A stretch of DNA of 64,000 bases from Propionibacterium sp. (lineage in GTDB: Bacteria > Actinomycetota > Actinomycetes > Propionibacteriales > Propionibacteriaceae), in the NCBI GenBank assembly GCA_012839035.1, contig DUOB01000151.1:1-64000 (forward strand), in the 5' to 3' direction. The position numbers and the translations under genes are program-made. Under the pieces are notes generated by a model. It was not told the DNA's origin and searched no databases. It saw nothing but the letters and a program-made list of their open reading frames with translations. Below, one piece after another: positions 44,366 to 54,361 of the stretch; the stretch's first letter is position 1; each line of letters starts with the position of its first letter.

Positions 44366-45847
44366 GTGGGCAAGGAAGTCAGCACGGCGCGTTATACCCG
44401 GGAACAGCGACGAGATTTCCGCAGGAAGGTGCGGCGGGGCTTGGACGTTTTCGAGTTGATGCTCGCTCATCACCACTTCGAGGCGGAGCGACCGATGACC
44501 GGCCTGGAGATCGAGCTCAACCTCATCGACGCCGAGGGCGAACCGAGCTTCGACAATGCCGAGGTGCTCGAAGCGATCGGTGATCGGGACTATCAGACCG
44601 AACTTGCCCGCTACAACATCGAACTCAATTCGCCCCCGCGGCCCTTGGGCGGTGACTCGGCGCTGAGGCGGGAGGAAGAGCTGCGGGCCTCGCTGAATCG
44701 TGCGGAGGAGACCGCCAAGCGGCAGGGTTCCCATATCTGCTGCATCGGCACCCTGCCGACTCTGAGACCGGAGCACTTCAATGGGGACTGGATCTCCGAG
44801 GGGCGCCGCTACGAGGCTCTCAACGATTCGATCTTCAATGCCCGAGGCGAGGACATCGAGCTCGACATCGAAGGGCCGACGGGTGAACGGCTGCGCATGT
44901 GGGCGGATTCGATCGCGCCGGAGTCCGCGTGCACCTCGGTGCAGTTGCATCTTCAGGTGTCACCGGGGGACTTCGCGGCGTACTGGAACGCGGCCCAAGC
45001 TGTCAGCGGTCCGCAACTCGGGGTGGGTGCGAACTCTCCCTTCCTGTTCGGGAAGCGGCTGCACGCGGAGACGCGGATCGAGTTGTTCAAGCAGGCGACC
45101 GATACGCGCCCGGTCGAGTTGCGCAATCAGGGCGTACGCCCGCGGGTCTTCTTCGGCGAACGCTGGGTTACCTCGATCTTCGATCTGTTCGAGGAGAACA
45201 CCATCTATTTCCCCAGCCTGCTCGCCGAGATCAGCGATGAGGATCCGTTGGCGGTGCTGGAGGCCGGGGGTACGCCGACCCTGGCGGAGATGTGTCTCCA
45301 CAACGGCACGATCTATCGGTGGAACCGGCCGATCTATGACGTGGTCGATGGCCGCCCGCACCTGCGGGTGGAGAACCGGGTCCTGCCGGCGGGGCCGACG
45401 ATCATCGACACGATGGCCAATGCGGCGTTCTATTACGGACTCGTTCGCACGCTCGCGACGAGCGACCGGCCGATCTGGTCGAGGCTGAGCTTTTCCGCGG
45501 CCGCGCAGAACTTTGCGACGTGTGCCCGGGACGGGCTGGCCGCCGAGGTCTATTGGCCCGGGTTCGGCGAGCTGAGCGTCGACGAGTTGGTGCTGCGCCA
45601 TCTGCTCCCGCAGGCGGCTCTCGGGCTCGAGTCGTGGGGTGTCTCGCAGGACGTCATCGATCGCTATCTCACGATCATCGAACAGCGTTGCCTGACCGGC
45701 CTGACCGGAGCGGAATGGCAGGTCGCCACGGTGGAACGTTTCGAACGGGCCGGGATGGCGCGGGAGGAGGGGTTGCGGCGCATGCTGGCGCGGTATGTCG
45801 AAGGCATGCACAGCAACGAACCGGTGCACACGTGGTCCATCCCCTGA
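44366..45847 (+). CDS. Glutamate-cysteine-ligase-family protein (GCS2-like)
   Basis: 493 residues from the GTG at 44366 ([16 protein letters not shown]), the start seen in actinobacterial relatives, 6 nt after GAGGGGG; an in-frame ATG at 44351 is the alternative. [10 protein letters not shown] (about residue 45), [22 protein letters not shown] and [10 protein letters not shown] fit a carboxylate-amine ligase of the GCS2 type. The group is often annotated as glutamate-cysteine ligase, but actinobacteria that make mycothiol need not make glutathione, so the true substrate is uncertain. Followed by rarA with two hairpins between. Confidence 0.75.
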   Translation: MGKEVSTARYTREQRRDFRRKVRRGLDVFELMLAHHHFEAERPMTGLEIELNLIDAEGEPSFDNAEVLEAIGDRDYQTELARYNIELNSPPRPLGGDSALRREEELRASLNRAEETAKRQGSHICCIGTLPTLRPEHFNGDWISEGRRYEALNDSIFNARGEDIELDIEGPTGERLRMWADSIAPESACTSVQLHLQVSPGDFAAYWNAAQAVSGPQLGVGANSPFLFGKRLHAETRIELFKQATDTRPVELRNQGVRPRVFFGERWVTSIFDLFEENTIYFPSLLAEISDEDPLAVLEAGGTPTLAEMCLHNGTIYRWNRPIYDVVDGRPHLRVENRVLPAGPTIIDTMANAAFYYGLVRTLATSDRPIWSRLSFSAAAQNFATCARDGLAAEVYWPGFGELSVDELVLRHLLPQAALGLESWGVSQDVIDRYLTIIEQRCLTGLTGAEWQVATVERFERAGMAREEGLRRMLARYVEGMHSNEPVHTWSIP

Positions 45848-45868
45848 CGAGACCGGCCGCGAAGGCAC

Positions 45869-45897
45869 CCCGGCGCCGGGTTCCCGTGACCACGGGA
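45869..45897 (+). terminator. Two adjacent hairpins between the ligase-like gene and rarA
   Basis: CCCGGCGCCGGG (45869-45880) is a perfect palindrome. It is followed by TCCCGT/ACGGGA (45882-45897) around a 4-nt loop. They lie 22-50 bp after the ligase-like stop, a plausible intergenic terminator or attenuator before rarA. Confidence 0.4.
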
Positions 45898-45929
45898 CGA
45901 GGCGTGGGGAAACGACGGACGGGGTGGCG

Positions 45930-47300
45930 ATGACAGAAGACCTGTTCGGCAACGTCGACGACTCCGGCATGTCCCGGGGAGTGGGTGGGAGCCTGTCGCA
46001 CACCGAGCATGCGGGGGCACCACTCGCGGTCCGCCTGCGACCCCGCACGATCGACGAGATCGTCGGGCAACAGCACCTGCTGGCGCCCGGATCGCCCCTG
46101 CGGCGACTCGCCTCGGGCCAGACGGCGATGTCGGTGTTCCTGTGGGGCCCGCCCGGAGTCGGGAAGACGACGATCGCGGCCGTGGTGTCCCGGACGAACG
46201 ACGCGCGGTTCGTGGAGATCTCGGCGGTGACAGCGGGTGTGAAGGAGGTACGCGGGGTCCTCGACCAGGCGCGTCGGGATCTTGCCCGCGGGACACGGAC
46301 GGTCCTGTTCGTCGACGAGGTGCACCGGTTCTCCAAATCGCAGCAGGACGTCCTGTTGCCCGCGGTGGAGAACCGGATCGTCACCCTGATTGCCGCGACC
46401 ACGGAGAACCCGAGCTTCTCGGTGATCGCGCCACTGCTGTCCCGATCGCTGCTGTTGACCCTGCAGCCGCTGTCGGCGGAGGACATCGACACGCTCATCG
46501 ACCGGGCCCTCACCGACGAGCGGGGTGTCCGAACAGCGGCGGGGGAGGCGTACACGCTCGCCGAGGACGCCCGCGATGCACTGCGCCGGATGGCGGGCGG
46601 GGACGCCCGCCGCGTGCTCACCTATCTGGAGGAAGCGGCGGCCGGTGCCGATGCCCGCGGCTCGGCCACGATCGAACTCGACACGGTCGAACAGGCGGTG
46701 GACCGCGCAGCGGTGCGCTATGACGCGGACGGTGACCAGCACTACGACGTGATCAGCGCCTTCATCAAGTCGATGCGGGGTTCCGATGTGGACGCGTCGT
46801 TGCATTATCTGGCCCGCATGATCGAGGCGGGGGAAGATCCCCGCTTCATCGCCCGGCGGCTGGTGATCCTCGCGTCGGAGGACATCGGGATGGCCGATTC
46901 GTCGGTGTTGCAGACCTGTGTGGCCGCAGCCCAGGCGGTCCAGTTGATCGGCATGCCGGAGGCCCGGATCAATCTTGCCCACGCGACGGTGGCCTGTGCG
47001 ATGGCGCCAAAATCGAACGCCGCCTACGCGGGGTTGAACAACGCCGCCGCCGACATCAAGGCCGGCCGGATCGGCCAGGTGCCGCTCCACCTGCGTGATG
47101 CGCATTACCCGGGCGCCAAAGCGATGGGACACGGCAAGGGATATCGCTATGCCCACGACGCGGAGCACGGGGTGGCGGAACAGCAATATCTGCCGGACGA
47201 ACTCGTGGACGCCCGCTACTACCAGCCCACCGCCCACGGTGCAGAGGCGGCACTGCAACAGCGACTGGAGGCACTGCGCCGACTGCTGGGCCGGGGTTGA
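45930..47300 (+). CDS. rarA: Replication-associated recombination protein RarA (MgsA)
   Basis: AAA+ ATPase acting at stalled replication forks. 456 residues. Typical N-terminus [22 protein letters not shown], Walker [11 protein letters not shown], Walker [16 protein letters not shown], sensor [10 protein letters not shown] and a C-terminal helical tetramerisation domain ([28 protein letters not shown]). The ATG at 45930 ([11 protein letters not shown]) is chosen although the frame is open further upstream; a GTG at 45924 is possible. Confidence 0.95.
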   Translation: MTEDLFGNVDDSGMSRGVGGSLSHTEHAGAPLAVRLRPRTIDEIVGQQHLLAPGSPLRRLASGQTAMSVFLWGPPGVGKTTIAAVVSRTNDARFVEISAVTAGVKEVRGVLDQARRDLARGTRTVLFVDEVHRFSKSQQDVLLPAVENRIVTLIAATTENPSFSVIAPLLSRSLLLTLQPLSAEDIDTLIDRALTDERGVRTAAGEAYTLAEDARDALRRMAGGDARRVLTYLEEAAAGADARGSATIELDTVEQAVDRAAVRYDADGDQHYDVISAFIKSMRGSDVDASLHYLARMIEAGEDPRFIARRLVILASEDIGMADSSVLQTCVAAAQAVQLIGMPEARINLAHATVACAMAPKSNAAYAGLNNAAADIKAGRIGQVPLHLRDAHYPGAKAMGHGKGYRYAHDAEHGVAEQQYLPDELVDARYYQPTAHGAEAALQQRLEALRRLLGRG

Positions 47301-47406
47301 GCTCCTGGGCGTTTTCCGTGGCCGGGCGGGGACTGTCGCCGATGATCGATTCCCCTCTCATGTCAGGATGGAGGGATCTGCAAGTTTCGGTCCGAAGGGA
47401 CAGCCC

Positions 47407-48147
47407 ATGTCTGCGAAGATGTCGACCATGAGGACTCACATCGTGGCCATGGGCGGCGGGGGCTTCTCCATGTCGGCGAACGGGGCAGTGACGCCCCTTG
47501 ATCGCTACATCGTCGGCCTCAGTGAGGCGAGCACCCCCCACGTCTGTTTCATCCCGACCGCGTCGGCGGATGATCCGCGCTATATCAATCAGTTCCTGAC
47601 CGCTTATGCGCCCATGGGCGTGCGCACCAGTGTGCTGACGCTGTGGCACAACGCCCGGGAGTCCATCAAGCGCGCCATGGCGGAGGCCGATGTGTTGCTG
47701 GTGGGCGGCGGATCGACGGTCAACCTGGTGGCGCTCTGGGAGGCCCACGGACTGACTCATGCCCTTCGGGACCGGTTGAAGGAGCGGGACACCGTCCTGG
47801 CGGGAATCTCCGCGGGCGCGAACGTCTGGTTCGAAGCGTGCACCACTGACTCGTTCGGTCCGGCCCTGCAGCCGTGGCATGGTGGCATGGGACTCATCAA
47901 GGGTTCCTTCTGCCCCCACTTCGACGGTGAGGAGAACCGGGCACCCGACTTCGCCAACTGGGTCGCCGAGGGACGGCTGCCGGACGGTTACGGCGCGGAC
48001 GACGGCGCCGCCATCCATGTCACCCCCAACGGTCGCAAGCGCTTCGTCGCCGAGAACCGGACCGCTCGCGTCCACCACGTCTACGGCAGCTTCACCCCGA
48101 CGACGTCCGGGGTCATCGTCGAACCGCTCAAGACCAAGATCATCTGA
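47407..48147 (+). CDS. Peptidase E-like serine hydrolase (S51 family)
   Basis: 246 residues. VAMGGGGFSM at the N-terminus, LVGGGSTVNLVALWEAHG and the nucleophile motif AGISAGANVWFE (Ser near residue 140) match the dipeptidase E / cyanophycinase-like family, cytoplasmic enzymes that cut Asp-X dipeptides. PHFDGEENR includes the usual His region. Start at the ATG at 47407, 7 nt after AAGGGA; two further ATGs follow within 25 bp. The length is close to PepE. Substrate not proven. Confidence 0.85.
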   Translation: MSAKMSTMRTHIVAMGGGGFSMSANGAVTPLDRYIVGLSEASTPHVCFIPTASADDPRYINQFLTAYAPMGVRTSVLTLWHNARESIKRAMAEADVLLVGGGSTVNLVALWEAHGLTHALRDRLKERDTVLAGISAGANVWFEACTTDSFGPALQPWHGGMGLIKGSFCPHFDGEENRAPDFANWVAEGRLPDGYGADDGAAIHVTPNGRKRFVAENRTARVHHVYGSFTPTTSGVIVEPLKTKII

Positions 48148-48168
48148 CCGGACAGCGTGTCGGTCGAC

Positions 48169-48174
48169 TACAGT
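48169..48174 (+). promoter_or_regulatory. Possible -10 element (TACAGT) before the DUF948 gene
   Basis: TACAGT lies 32 bp before the ATG at 48207, followed by the ribosome site GAGGTGAGGG. No clear -35. Confidence 0.35.
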
Positions 48175-48206
48175 GGCCCGGCAACCACTGAGGTGAGGGT
48201 TCAAAC

Positions 48207-48590
48207 ATGTCTGTTGGCGAGGTCGCCGGACTGATCGCCGCCGGCGCTCTTCTCCTGCTGGTGCTGCTGTCCGCCGTCCCCCTGCTCAAACTGGGCGGGG
48301 TGCTGGGCGAGCTGCGCCGCCAGGTGCGCGATCTGGGTGAGGAATCCGTGCCGATTCTCACCGAGCTGAAGGGCACCGTCAGCGCCACCAATCTCGAACT
48401 GGAAAAGCTGTCGATCGTGACCGAGGACGCCGCACGCGTCAGTGGCCACGCTGCGGACGTCGCGCGAAACGCGGCAGAGTTCTCCTCACTGTTCAAGGAG
48501 ACGGTGGGTGTTCCGCTGCTGAAGTTGTCGGCGGTTGGATATGGCGTGCGCCGGGCGATCGGGCCCGGACCGAAGCGGAGGAAGGCCTGA
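48207..48590 (+). CDS. DUF948 membrane-anchored coiled-coil protein
   Basis: 127 residues: one N-terminal transmembrane helix (about residues 5-28), then a long charged helix (GELRRQVRDLGEESVPILTEL, VTEDAARVSGHAADVARNA) and a basic end. This matches DUF948, common directly upstream of alaS in actinobacteria, with no known function. The stop and the ATG of the next gene overlap by one base (TGATG), so the two are coupled. Confidence 0.85.
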   Translation: MSVGEVAGLIAAGALLLLVLLSAVPLLKLGGVLGELRRQVRDLGEESVPILTELKGTVSATNLELEKLSIVTEDAARVSGHAADVARNAAEFSSLFKETVGVPLLKLSAVGYGVRRAIGPGPKRRKA

Positions 48591-48859
48591 TGAGGGCAGC
48601 GGTGTGGTTCGGGCTCGGAATTGTCACGGGCGGCTATGTGGCGCTCAAGGGCAAGGAGAAGGCCCGGGAGATTGCACACCAGGCCAGCCCCGCGCAGATG
48701 GGGCGTACGCTCGGGCGGGCCATCGGCCAACGCAAGGTCAAGGTCAGCGAGGACGTCGCGAATTTCCTGCACAACGTCGCCGACGGCGCCCGGCAGCGCG
48801 AGGACGAACTGCGCACGCAGCTGCTGATGCCCGCCGACCACCCGTCGACCAGACCCTGA
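48590..48859 (+). CDS. Small membrane-anchored protein (DUF6167-like)
   Basis: 89 residues, with a short N-terminal hydrophobic helix (VWFGLGIVTGGYVALKG), then a basic helical domain (EKAREIAHQASPAQMGRTLG, KVKVSEDVANFLHNVADG). Resembles a small protein found between DUF948 and alaS in other actinobacteria; I recall the name DUF6167 but cannot confirm it. Coupled to the DUF948 gene. Confidence 0.7.
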   Translation: MRAAVWFGLGIVTGGYVALKGKEKAREIAHQASPAQMGRTLGRAIGQRKVKVSEDVANFLHNVADGARQREDELRTQLLMPADHPSTRP

Positions 48860-48908
48860 ATCGGTCCACGGGCCGACTGGGCAGGAATGGTTCCTGTCCT
48901 GGGCGTCC

Positions 48909-48914
48909 TAGACT
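48909..48914 (+). promoter_or_regulatory. Possible -10 element (TAGACT) before alaS
   Basis: TAGACT lies 101 bp before the alaS ATG, giving a leader of about 95 nt. I see no T-box features (no conserved AGGGTGGNACCGCG-like element). Confidence 0.4.
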
Positions 48915-49015
48915 GGTGCGTCGGGCACGGCAGGGGAATATCCTCAGCCGGTCCACGTTGTCCTGATGGTGGCCCCGCCACTGTCGAACCCGATGTTCAG
49001 CCAAGGATCAGATAC

Positions 49016-51706
49016 ATGAAGACAGCCGATATCCGGCGCCGGTTCCTCGACTTCTTCGCCGCGCGCGGCCACCAGGTCGTGCCGTCGGCGCCTTTGCTCT
49101 ATCACGATCCGACCCTGCTGTTCGTCAATGCCGGCATGGTGCCGTTCAAACCCTATTTCACCGGTCAGGAGAACCCGCCGTTCGACCGGGCCGCGAGCGT
49201 CCAGAAGTGCGTGCGGACCCTCGACATCGAGGAAGTCGGCAAGACCACCCGCCACGGCACGTTCTTCCAGATGAACGGCAACTTCTCGTTCGGCGACTAT
49301 TTCAAGGCCGACGCAATCGCCTATGCCTGGGAGCTCGTCACCGCGGAGCAGCACAACGGCGGTCTCGAGTTCGATCCGGCCAAGGTCTGGGTGACCGTCC
49401 TGGGTCCCGGCCACCACCCCAACTTCCCCGACGGCGACATCGAAGCCATCAAGCTGTGGCAGAAGGTCGGCGTACCGATGGAGCGCATCCAGCAGCGCAA
49501 CCTCAAGGACAACTACTGGAACATGGGGGTCCCCGGCCCTGGCGGACCGTGCTCGGAGATCTACATCGACCGGGGCCCGGACTTCGGCCCGGACGGTGGC
49601 CCGGTGGTGGACGAGGACCGGTTCCTGGAGATCTGGAACCTCGTGTTCATGCAGAACGAGCTGTCCGCGGTGCGTGCCAAGGACGACTTCGACATCATCG
49701 CCGATCTGCCGGCCAAGAACATCGACACCGGCATGGGCCTGGAGCGGGTGGCCTATCTGCTGCAGGGCGTCGACAACATGTACGAGATCGACGAGGTCTA
49801 TCCGGTCATCGAGCGTGCCGCGGAGCTCGCGGGCAAGCGCTATGGCGCGGACCACGAGGACGACGTCCGTCTCCGGGTGGTCGCCGACCACGTCCGATCC
49901 TCGCTGATGCTGATGACCGACGGCGTCACCCCCGGCAATGAGGCCCGCGGTTATGTCCTGCGGCGTCTGCTGCGTCGCTCCATTCGCGCCATGCGCCTGC
50001 TGGGCGTCGAGGACCGCGTGCTGCCCGAGCTTCTGCCGATCAGCCGTGACCTCATGGCCACCTCCTATCCCGAGGTTGAGGAGGGCTGGGAGCGCGTCTC
50101 CGCGGGGGCGTACGCCGAAGAGGACGCCTTCCGCCGCACTCTCTCCGCCGGCACCCAGATCTTCGACGTCGCCGTGGCCGACGCCAAGGCGCAGAATCAG
50201 GGCACGCTGTCCGGTGACCGCGCGTTCCAGCTCCACGACACCTATGGCTTCCCGATCGACCTCACGCTCGAGATGGCGGCCGAGCAGGGGCTGCAGGTGG
50301 ACCGCGACCAGTTCACCGCGCTGATGGCGGAGCAGAAGGAGCGGGCCCGGGCCGACGCGCGCGCCAAGAAGGGTGGCGCACAGAGCACAGAGGCGTACAA
50401 GACGCTGCGGGCCCGGGGCGCGACCGGCTTCCGGGGGTTCCAGGAGCTGAGCGTCGATTCGAACGTGCTGGGGATCGTCCGGGACGGTGAGCTCGTCCAC
50501 TCGGCCGAACCGGGCGACGTGGTCGAGGTCGTCCTCGCGGACACCCCGTTCTATGCCGAGGCCGGCGGTCAGGACGCCGACCGCGGAACGATCGATGCGG
50601 GGGAGACCAGGCTCGACGTGATCGACGTGCAGCGCCCGATCGACGGTCTGATCGTGCACAAGGTCGAGGTCGGCAGCGGGCTGCTGGAGACCGGCTCCAG
50701 CGTGCTCGCGAACGTTGACCCCTTCCATCGGATGGGCGCCTGTCAGGCCCACTCCGCGACCCACATCGTGCACGCGGTGCTCCACGAGGTTGTCGGACCG
50801 ACCGCGGTCCAGGCAGGGTCCTACAACAAGCCCGGCTATCTGCGCTTCGACTTCAACGCCACCGCCGGGTTGAGTCAGGACCAGCGCGACGAGGTGGAGG
50901 GTCTGGCCAACGAGGCGATCCGCAACGATCTCGCGGTGACCTCCCGTGAGCTACCGCTCAGCGAGGCCAGGGAGCTCGGCGCGATGGCGATGTTCGGTGA
51001 GAAGTATCCCGACATCGTGCGCATGGTCGAGATGGGCGGTCCGTGGTCCCGGGAGCTGTGCGGTGGCACCCACGTCCAGCATTCGTCGCAGATCGGAATG
51101 TTGACCCTGCTGGGTGAGCAGTCGATCGGTTCGGGCGTACGCCGCGTCGAGGCCCTGGTCTCGACGGACGCCTTCAAGCACATGGCGGCCGAACGGACCC
51201 TGGTCAGCAATCTCACCGGGATGCTCAAGGTACGCCCGGACTCGCTCATCGAGCGCGTCGAGAAGATGATGGTCCAGCTCAAGGACGCGGAGAAGCAGAT
51301 CGCCGCCTTCAAGTCCGCCGAGGTGCTCGGCAACGCGAAGGGGCTGGCCGAGGGCGCCAAGGACATGTGGGGCGTCGGGTTCGTCGGCACCCACGTCGAG
51401 GGTGTGGGCGCGGGTGATCTGCGGACGCTCGCCCAGGAGGTTCGCAGCCGACTCGGTGACCGGGCGGGCATCGTGGCGCTGGTCGGGGGTACGCCCGAGA
51501 AGCCGGCCCTGGTCATCGCGACGAACGAGGGCGCGCGGGATCGCGGGCTCAGGGCCGGTGAGCTCGTCAAGCTCGGCACCGAGAAACTGGGCGGCAAGGG
51601 GGGCGGCAAGGACGACCTCGCCCAGGGCGGCGGCAGCGACGCCAGCGCCATCCCCGCCGCGCTCGAGGCCATCGAGTTCGAGATCGGGCGGATCGTCACA
51701 TCGTGA
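49016..51706 (+). CDS. alaS: Alanyl-tRNA synthetase
   Basis: Class II synthetase with an editing domain. 896 residues. MKTADIRRRFLDFFAARGH fixes the start at 49016. Aminoacylation core: FVNAGMVPFKPYF, KCVRTLDIEEVGKT, GTFFQMNGNFSFGDYFK. Editing domain: HSATHIVHAVLHE (metal-binding His pair) and LCGGTHVQHSSQIG (Cys, His). C-terminal DHHA1-type region (GGGSDASAIPAA) is complete. Overlaps ruvX by GTGA. Confidence 0.98.
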   Translation: MKTADIRRRFLDFFAARGHQVVPSAPLLYHDPTLLFVNAGMVPFKPYFTGQENPPFDRAASVQKCVRTLDIEEVGKTTRHGTFFQMNGNFSFGDYFKADAIAYAWELVTAEQHNGGLEFDPAKVWVTVLGPGHHPNFPDGDIEAIKLWQKVGVPMERIQQRNLKDNYWNMGVPGPGGPCSEIYIDRGPDFGPDGGPVVDEDRFLEIWNLVFMQNELSAVRAKDDFDIIADLPAKNIDTGMGLERVAYLLQGVDNMYEIDEVYPVIERAAELAGKRYGADHEDDVRLRVVADHVRSSLMLMTDGVTPGNEARGYVLRRLLRRSIRAMRLLGVEDRVLPELLPISRDLMATSYPEVEEGWERVSAGAYAEEDAFRRTLSAGTQIFDVAVADAKAQNQGTLSGDRAFQLHDTYGFPIDLTLEMAAEQGLQVDRDQFTALMAEQKERARADARAKKGGAQSTEAYKTLRARGATGFRGFQELSVDSNVLGIVRDGELVHSAEPGDVVEVVLADTPFYAEAGGQDADRGTIDAGETRLDVIDVQRPIDGLIVHKVEVGSGLLETGSSVLANVDPFHRMGACQAHSATHIVHAVLHEVVGPTAVQAGSYNKPGYLRFDFNATAGLSQDQRDEVEGLANEAIRNDLAVTSRELPLSEARELGAMAMFGEKYPDIVRMVEMGGPWSRELCGGTHVQHSSQIGMLTLLGEQSIGSGVRRVEALVSTDAFKHMAAERTLVSNLTGMLKVRPDSLIERVEKMMVQLKDAEKQIAAFKSAEVLGNAKGLAEGAKDMWGVGFVGTHVEGVGAGDLRTLAQEVRSRLGDRAGIVALVGGTPEKPALVIATNEGARDRGLRAGELVKLGTEKLGGKGGGKDDLAQGGGSDASAIPAALEAIEFEIGRIVTS

Positions 51707-52161
51707 CGGGGTTTCGGCCGGGCGTACGCCTCGCGGTGGACTGGGGCGGCGCCCGGATCGGGGTCGCGGCGTGCGACCCGGAGGGCCTGTTGGCGTACCC
51801 TCTCGAGACGGTCCCCGCCGGCAAGACCGCCGAGGGACGCGTGGCGGAACTCGTGAAGGAGCACGGGGCGATCGAGCTGATCGTCGGACTGCCCCGATCG
51901 CTCTCCGGTGGCGAAGGGCCGTCGGCGAACAAGGTCCGGAGGCACGCCAAGTCACTGTCGAAGAGGATTCGGCCGGTTCGAGTACGCTTGTTCGACGAAA
52001 GATTGACCACGGTGACCGCGGCACGAGCACTTTCCGACAGCGGGCGGCGGGCGCATCAGCAGCGTTCCGTGATCGACATGGCCGCTGCGGTGACCATCCT
52101 CGAGCATGCTCTCGACGCGGAGCGGCGCACAGGTTCGCCACCAGGTGAGCTGTTGATTTGA
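51703..52161 (+). CDS. ruvX: Holliday-junction-resolvase-like RuvX (YqgF)
   Basis: 152-residue RNase H-like-fold protein. VRLAVDWGGARIGVAACD has the first catalytic Asp, VGLPRSLSGGEGPSANKVRRHA is the typical middle block, and FDERLTTVTAA has the Asp-Glu pair. YqgF proteins act in 16S rRNA maturation in E. coli and can cut Holliday junctions in vitro in some bacteria. GTG start coupled to alaS. The usual order alaS-ruvX-mltG is kept. Confidence 0.93.
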   Translation: MTGFRPGVRLAVDWGGARIGVAACDPEGLLAYPLETVPAGKTAEGRVAELVKEHGAIELIVGLPRSLSGGEGPSANKVRRHAKSLSKRIRPVRVRLFDERLTTVTAARALSDSGRRAHQQRSVIDMAAAVTILEHALDAERRTGSPPGELLI

Positions 52162-52179
52162 GACACGGAGGGTTCAGGG

Positions 52180-53319
52180 TTGAGCGAGCTGCTGGAACCG
52201 GATCAGAAGAAGCGGCCGGACGAGGACCGCGACTGGAACGAGACGTTCCGGCACGCCAAGAGCCTCATTGCGGTGGTGCTGTCGTTGGTGGTGCTCGTCG
52301 GGGGCGCTCTGTTCACCTACAACAAGGTCGGGTCGGCGTTCACGGGGCTGTTCCTCGCCGAGGACTATCCGGGACCGGGTGAGGAAGACGTGGAGGTCGA
52401 GATCCCGCAGGGATCGACGCTCGACGAGATCGGCTCGATCCTGGTCGACTCGGATGTCATCGCCTCGACCGATGCCTTCCGCGAGGCCGCGACCGAGATT
52501 CCGAATGCGAGCCAGTTGCAGGCCGGCACCTATACGTTGCAGACGAAGATGCGCGCGCGGGACGCCCTGCAGTCGATGCTGGATGCGGGGGTGAAGGGCG
52601 GCAAGCGCTTCCTGATCCGGGAGGGCCTGCGGCTCAACGAGCAGCTCGTCGCACTCGCCGATCAGACCGACATTCCGCTTGAGGCATACGAGGAAGCGAT
52701 CAAGCACCCGGATGCCTATGGCCTGCCGGAATGGGCGGACGGGAACGCGGAGGGATACCTGTTCCCCGACACCTATGAGATGGCCGGCGACGACCCGAAC
52801 GCGGCGCTCAAGCAGATGACCGCCAACTTCAAGCGCAAGGCCGACGATGTCCAACTGGAGGCCCGCGCGGCCGATCTCAACCGGGATCCGGCCGAGCTGG
52901 TCACGATCGCATCGATCATCGAAGCAGAGGTGCGACGGCCGGAGGACCGGGCCAAGGTGGCGCGCGTGATCTACAACCGGCTCGATTCCCAGCCAACGAT
53001 GAGGTTGCAAATGGACTCGACCGTGCATTATGCGGTGGGTCACCCCCGCACGGGTGGGGTCACGACGTCGGACGAGGACCGGAAGAACCCGTCGCCCTAC
53101 AACACCTATGAGCACACCGGCCTGCCGCCGGGCCCGATCGGAGCTCCCGGTCGTTCGGCGCTCGAGGCAGCGGCCAACCCCGAGGACGGGGACTGGAAGT
53201 TCTTCGTGTCGATCAACATGGACACGGGTGAGACCGCTTTCGCCGAGACCTGGGCCGAGCACCAGGTGAACGTCCGCAAGTTCCAGGCCTGGTGTCAGGC
53301 CAATCCCGGGAAATGCTGA
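52180..53319 (+). CDS. mltG: Endolytic murein transglycosylase MltG (YceG)
   Basis: 379 residues. A cytoplasmic N-terminus, one membrane helix (about residues 28-48), a LysM-like segment (VEIPQGSTLDEIGSIL) and the YceG catalytic domain with the Glu in ASIIEAEVRR and IYNRLD...PTMRLQMDSTV blocks. It cuts nascent peptidoglycan strands outside the membrane and so sets glycan length. The start is a TTG at 52180, preceded by CGGAGGG with 7-nt spacing; an unusual codon but well supported. Confidence 0.93.
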   Translation: MSELLEPDQKKRPDEDRDWNETFRHAKSLIAVVLSLVVLVGGALFTYNKVGSAFTGLFLAEDYPGPGEEDVEVEIPQGSTLDEIGSILVDSDVIASTDAFREAATEIPNASQLQAGTYTLQTKMRARDALQSMLDAGVKGGKRFLIREGLRLNEQLVALADQTDIPLEAYEEAIKHPDAYGLPEWADGNAEGYLFPDTYEMAGDDPNAALKQMTANFKRKADDVQLEARAADLNRDPAELVTIASIIEAEVRRPEDRAKVARVIYNRLDSQPTMRLQMDSTVHYAVGHPRTGGVTTSDEDRKNPSPYNTYEHTGLPPGPIGAPGRSALEAAANPEDGDWKFFVSINMDTGETAFAETWAEHQVNVRKFQAWCQANPGKC

Positions 53320-54179
53320 GTCGTCCCGTCGGGCCTCCGGGTCCGGCGCAGACCCGGTGTGCGGTCCTGGGCTTCCCGATCGATCATTCGCTGTCCCCGG
53401 TGCTGCACAGGGCGGCGTACGCGGAACTCGGCCTCACCCATTGGTGCTACGACCGGTTTGCGGTCGATCGGGGGGAGCTGGCCGAGTTCGTGGAGTCGTG
53501 TGGCGACAAGTGGCGCGGTTTCAGCATGACGATGCCGCTGAAGGACGAAGCGCTGGGACTCGGTGAGGTGAGCCCCGAAGCCCGTTTGACTGGCGCCGCG
53601 AACACCCTGATCTTCGACGGCGACCGGATCGTCGTGCACAACACCGACATCGAGGGATTCTGGCGGCCTCTCGTGGCGCACTTCGGGGTCACCGGCCCCG
53701 CGGAGGTCCCCATCGAGTCGGCGGTCATCCTGGGCGGGGGCGCGACGGCACGCTCGGCATTCGTGGCACTCGCGACCATGGGGGTGTCGGAGGTCACCGT
53801 CTGTGCCCGTACGCGGGCCAAGGTCGAGGCCTGGGCACCGATGTTCGAGGAGACCGGCCTGCAGCCGACGATCACCGACTTCACGGATGTGCCGACATCC
53901 CAGTTGCTCATCGCGACCGCGACCAGGGGAGCGGCGGATCAGGTGGCCGCACGGGCTGCCGAAAGCCAGCAGATCGTGTTCGACGCGATCTATGACCCGT
54001 GGCCCACCGAGCTGGGGCGCGCCGCCGGCGAAGCAGGCCGGGTCGTGTTCTCGGGCCTCGACATGCTGGTCGGCCAAGCGGTCGCGCAGGTCGAGCTCAT
54101 GACGGGACGGACGGTCGCGGCGGATGTGATGATGCAGGCCGGCCGCGCGGCCCTGGGGGTGCGCGGAGAGGGCGTGTGA
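53313..54179 (+). CDS. aroE: Shikimate dehydrogenase
   Basis: NADPH-dependent reduction of 3-dehydroshikimate to shikimate. 288 residues. [17 protein letters not shown] is the shikimate-binding N-terminus (Ser pair), [10 protein letters not shown] has the catalytic Lys, NTDIEGF has Asp, and [18 protein letters not shown] is the nucleotide-binding loop. The ATG at 53313 overlaps mltG by 7 bp. First of the aroE-aroC-aroK-aroB run. Confidence 0.94.
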   Translation: MLSRPVGPPGPAQTRCAVLGFPIDHSLSPVLHRAAYAELGLTHWCYDRFAVDRGELAEFVESCGDKWRGFSMTMPLKDEALGLGEVSPEARLTGAANTLIFDGDRIVVHNTDIEGFWRPLVAHFGVTGPAEVPIESAVILGGGATARSAFVALATMGVSEVTVCARTRAKVEAWAPMFEETGLQPTITDFTDVPTSQLLIATATRGAADQVAARAAESQQIVFDAIYDPWPTELGRAAGEAGRVVFSGLDMLVGQAVAQVELMTGRTVAADVMMQAGRAALGVRGEGV

Positions 54180-54361
54180 GCCGTTGCGTTTTGATGCACC
54201 GGGCGGGTCACAACACAACGGGTGCGGTCCTTTCGGCCGAGGACAGCAACAGCACCGACCGCAAACCCAGGTCAGACGTCCGCGGGACGGGGAGACTTCG
54301 CGTACGCATCTCTGCGAGAATGCCGCGAGTGCGTCGGCGCAGGACGCACAGGAGAGGAATC

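Noticed and set aside
44366-45847. Naming the GCS2-like protein gshA or egtA
   Set aside because: The family resemblance is real, but the substrate cannot be deduced and no glutathione or ergothioneine genes are adjacent.
48915-49015. T-box or other riboswitch in the alaS leader
   Set aside because: The about 100-nt leader has none of the conserved T-box elements, and I see no matching specifier loop.
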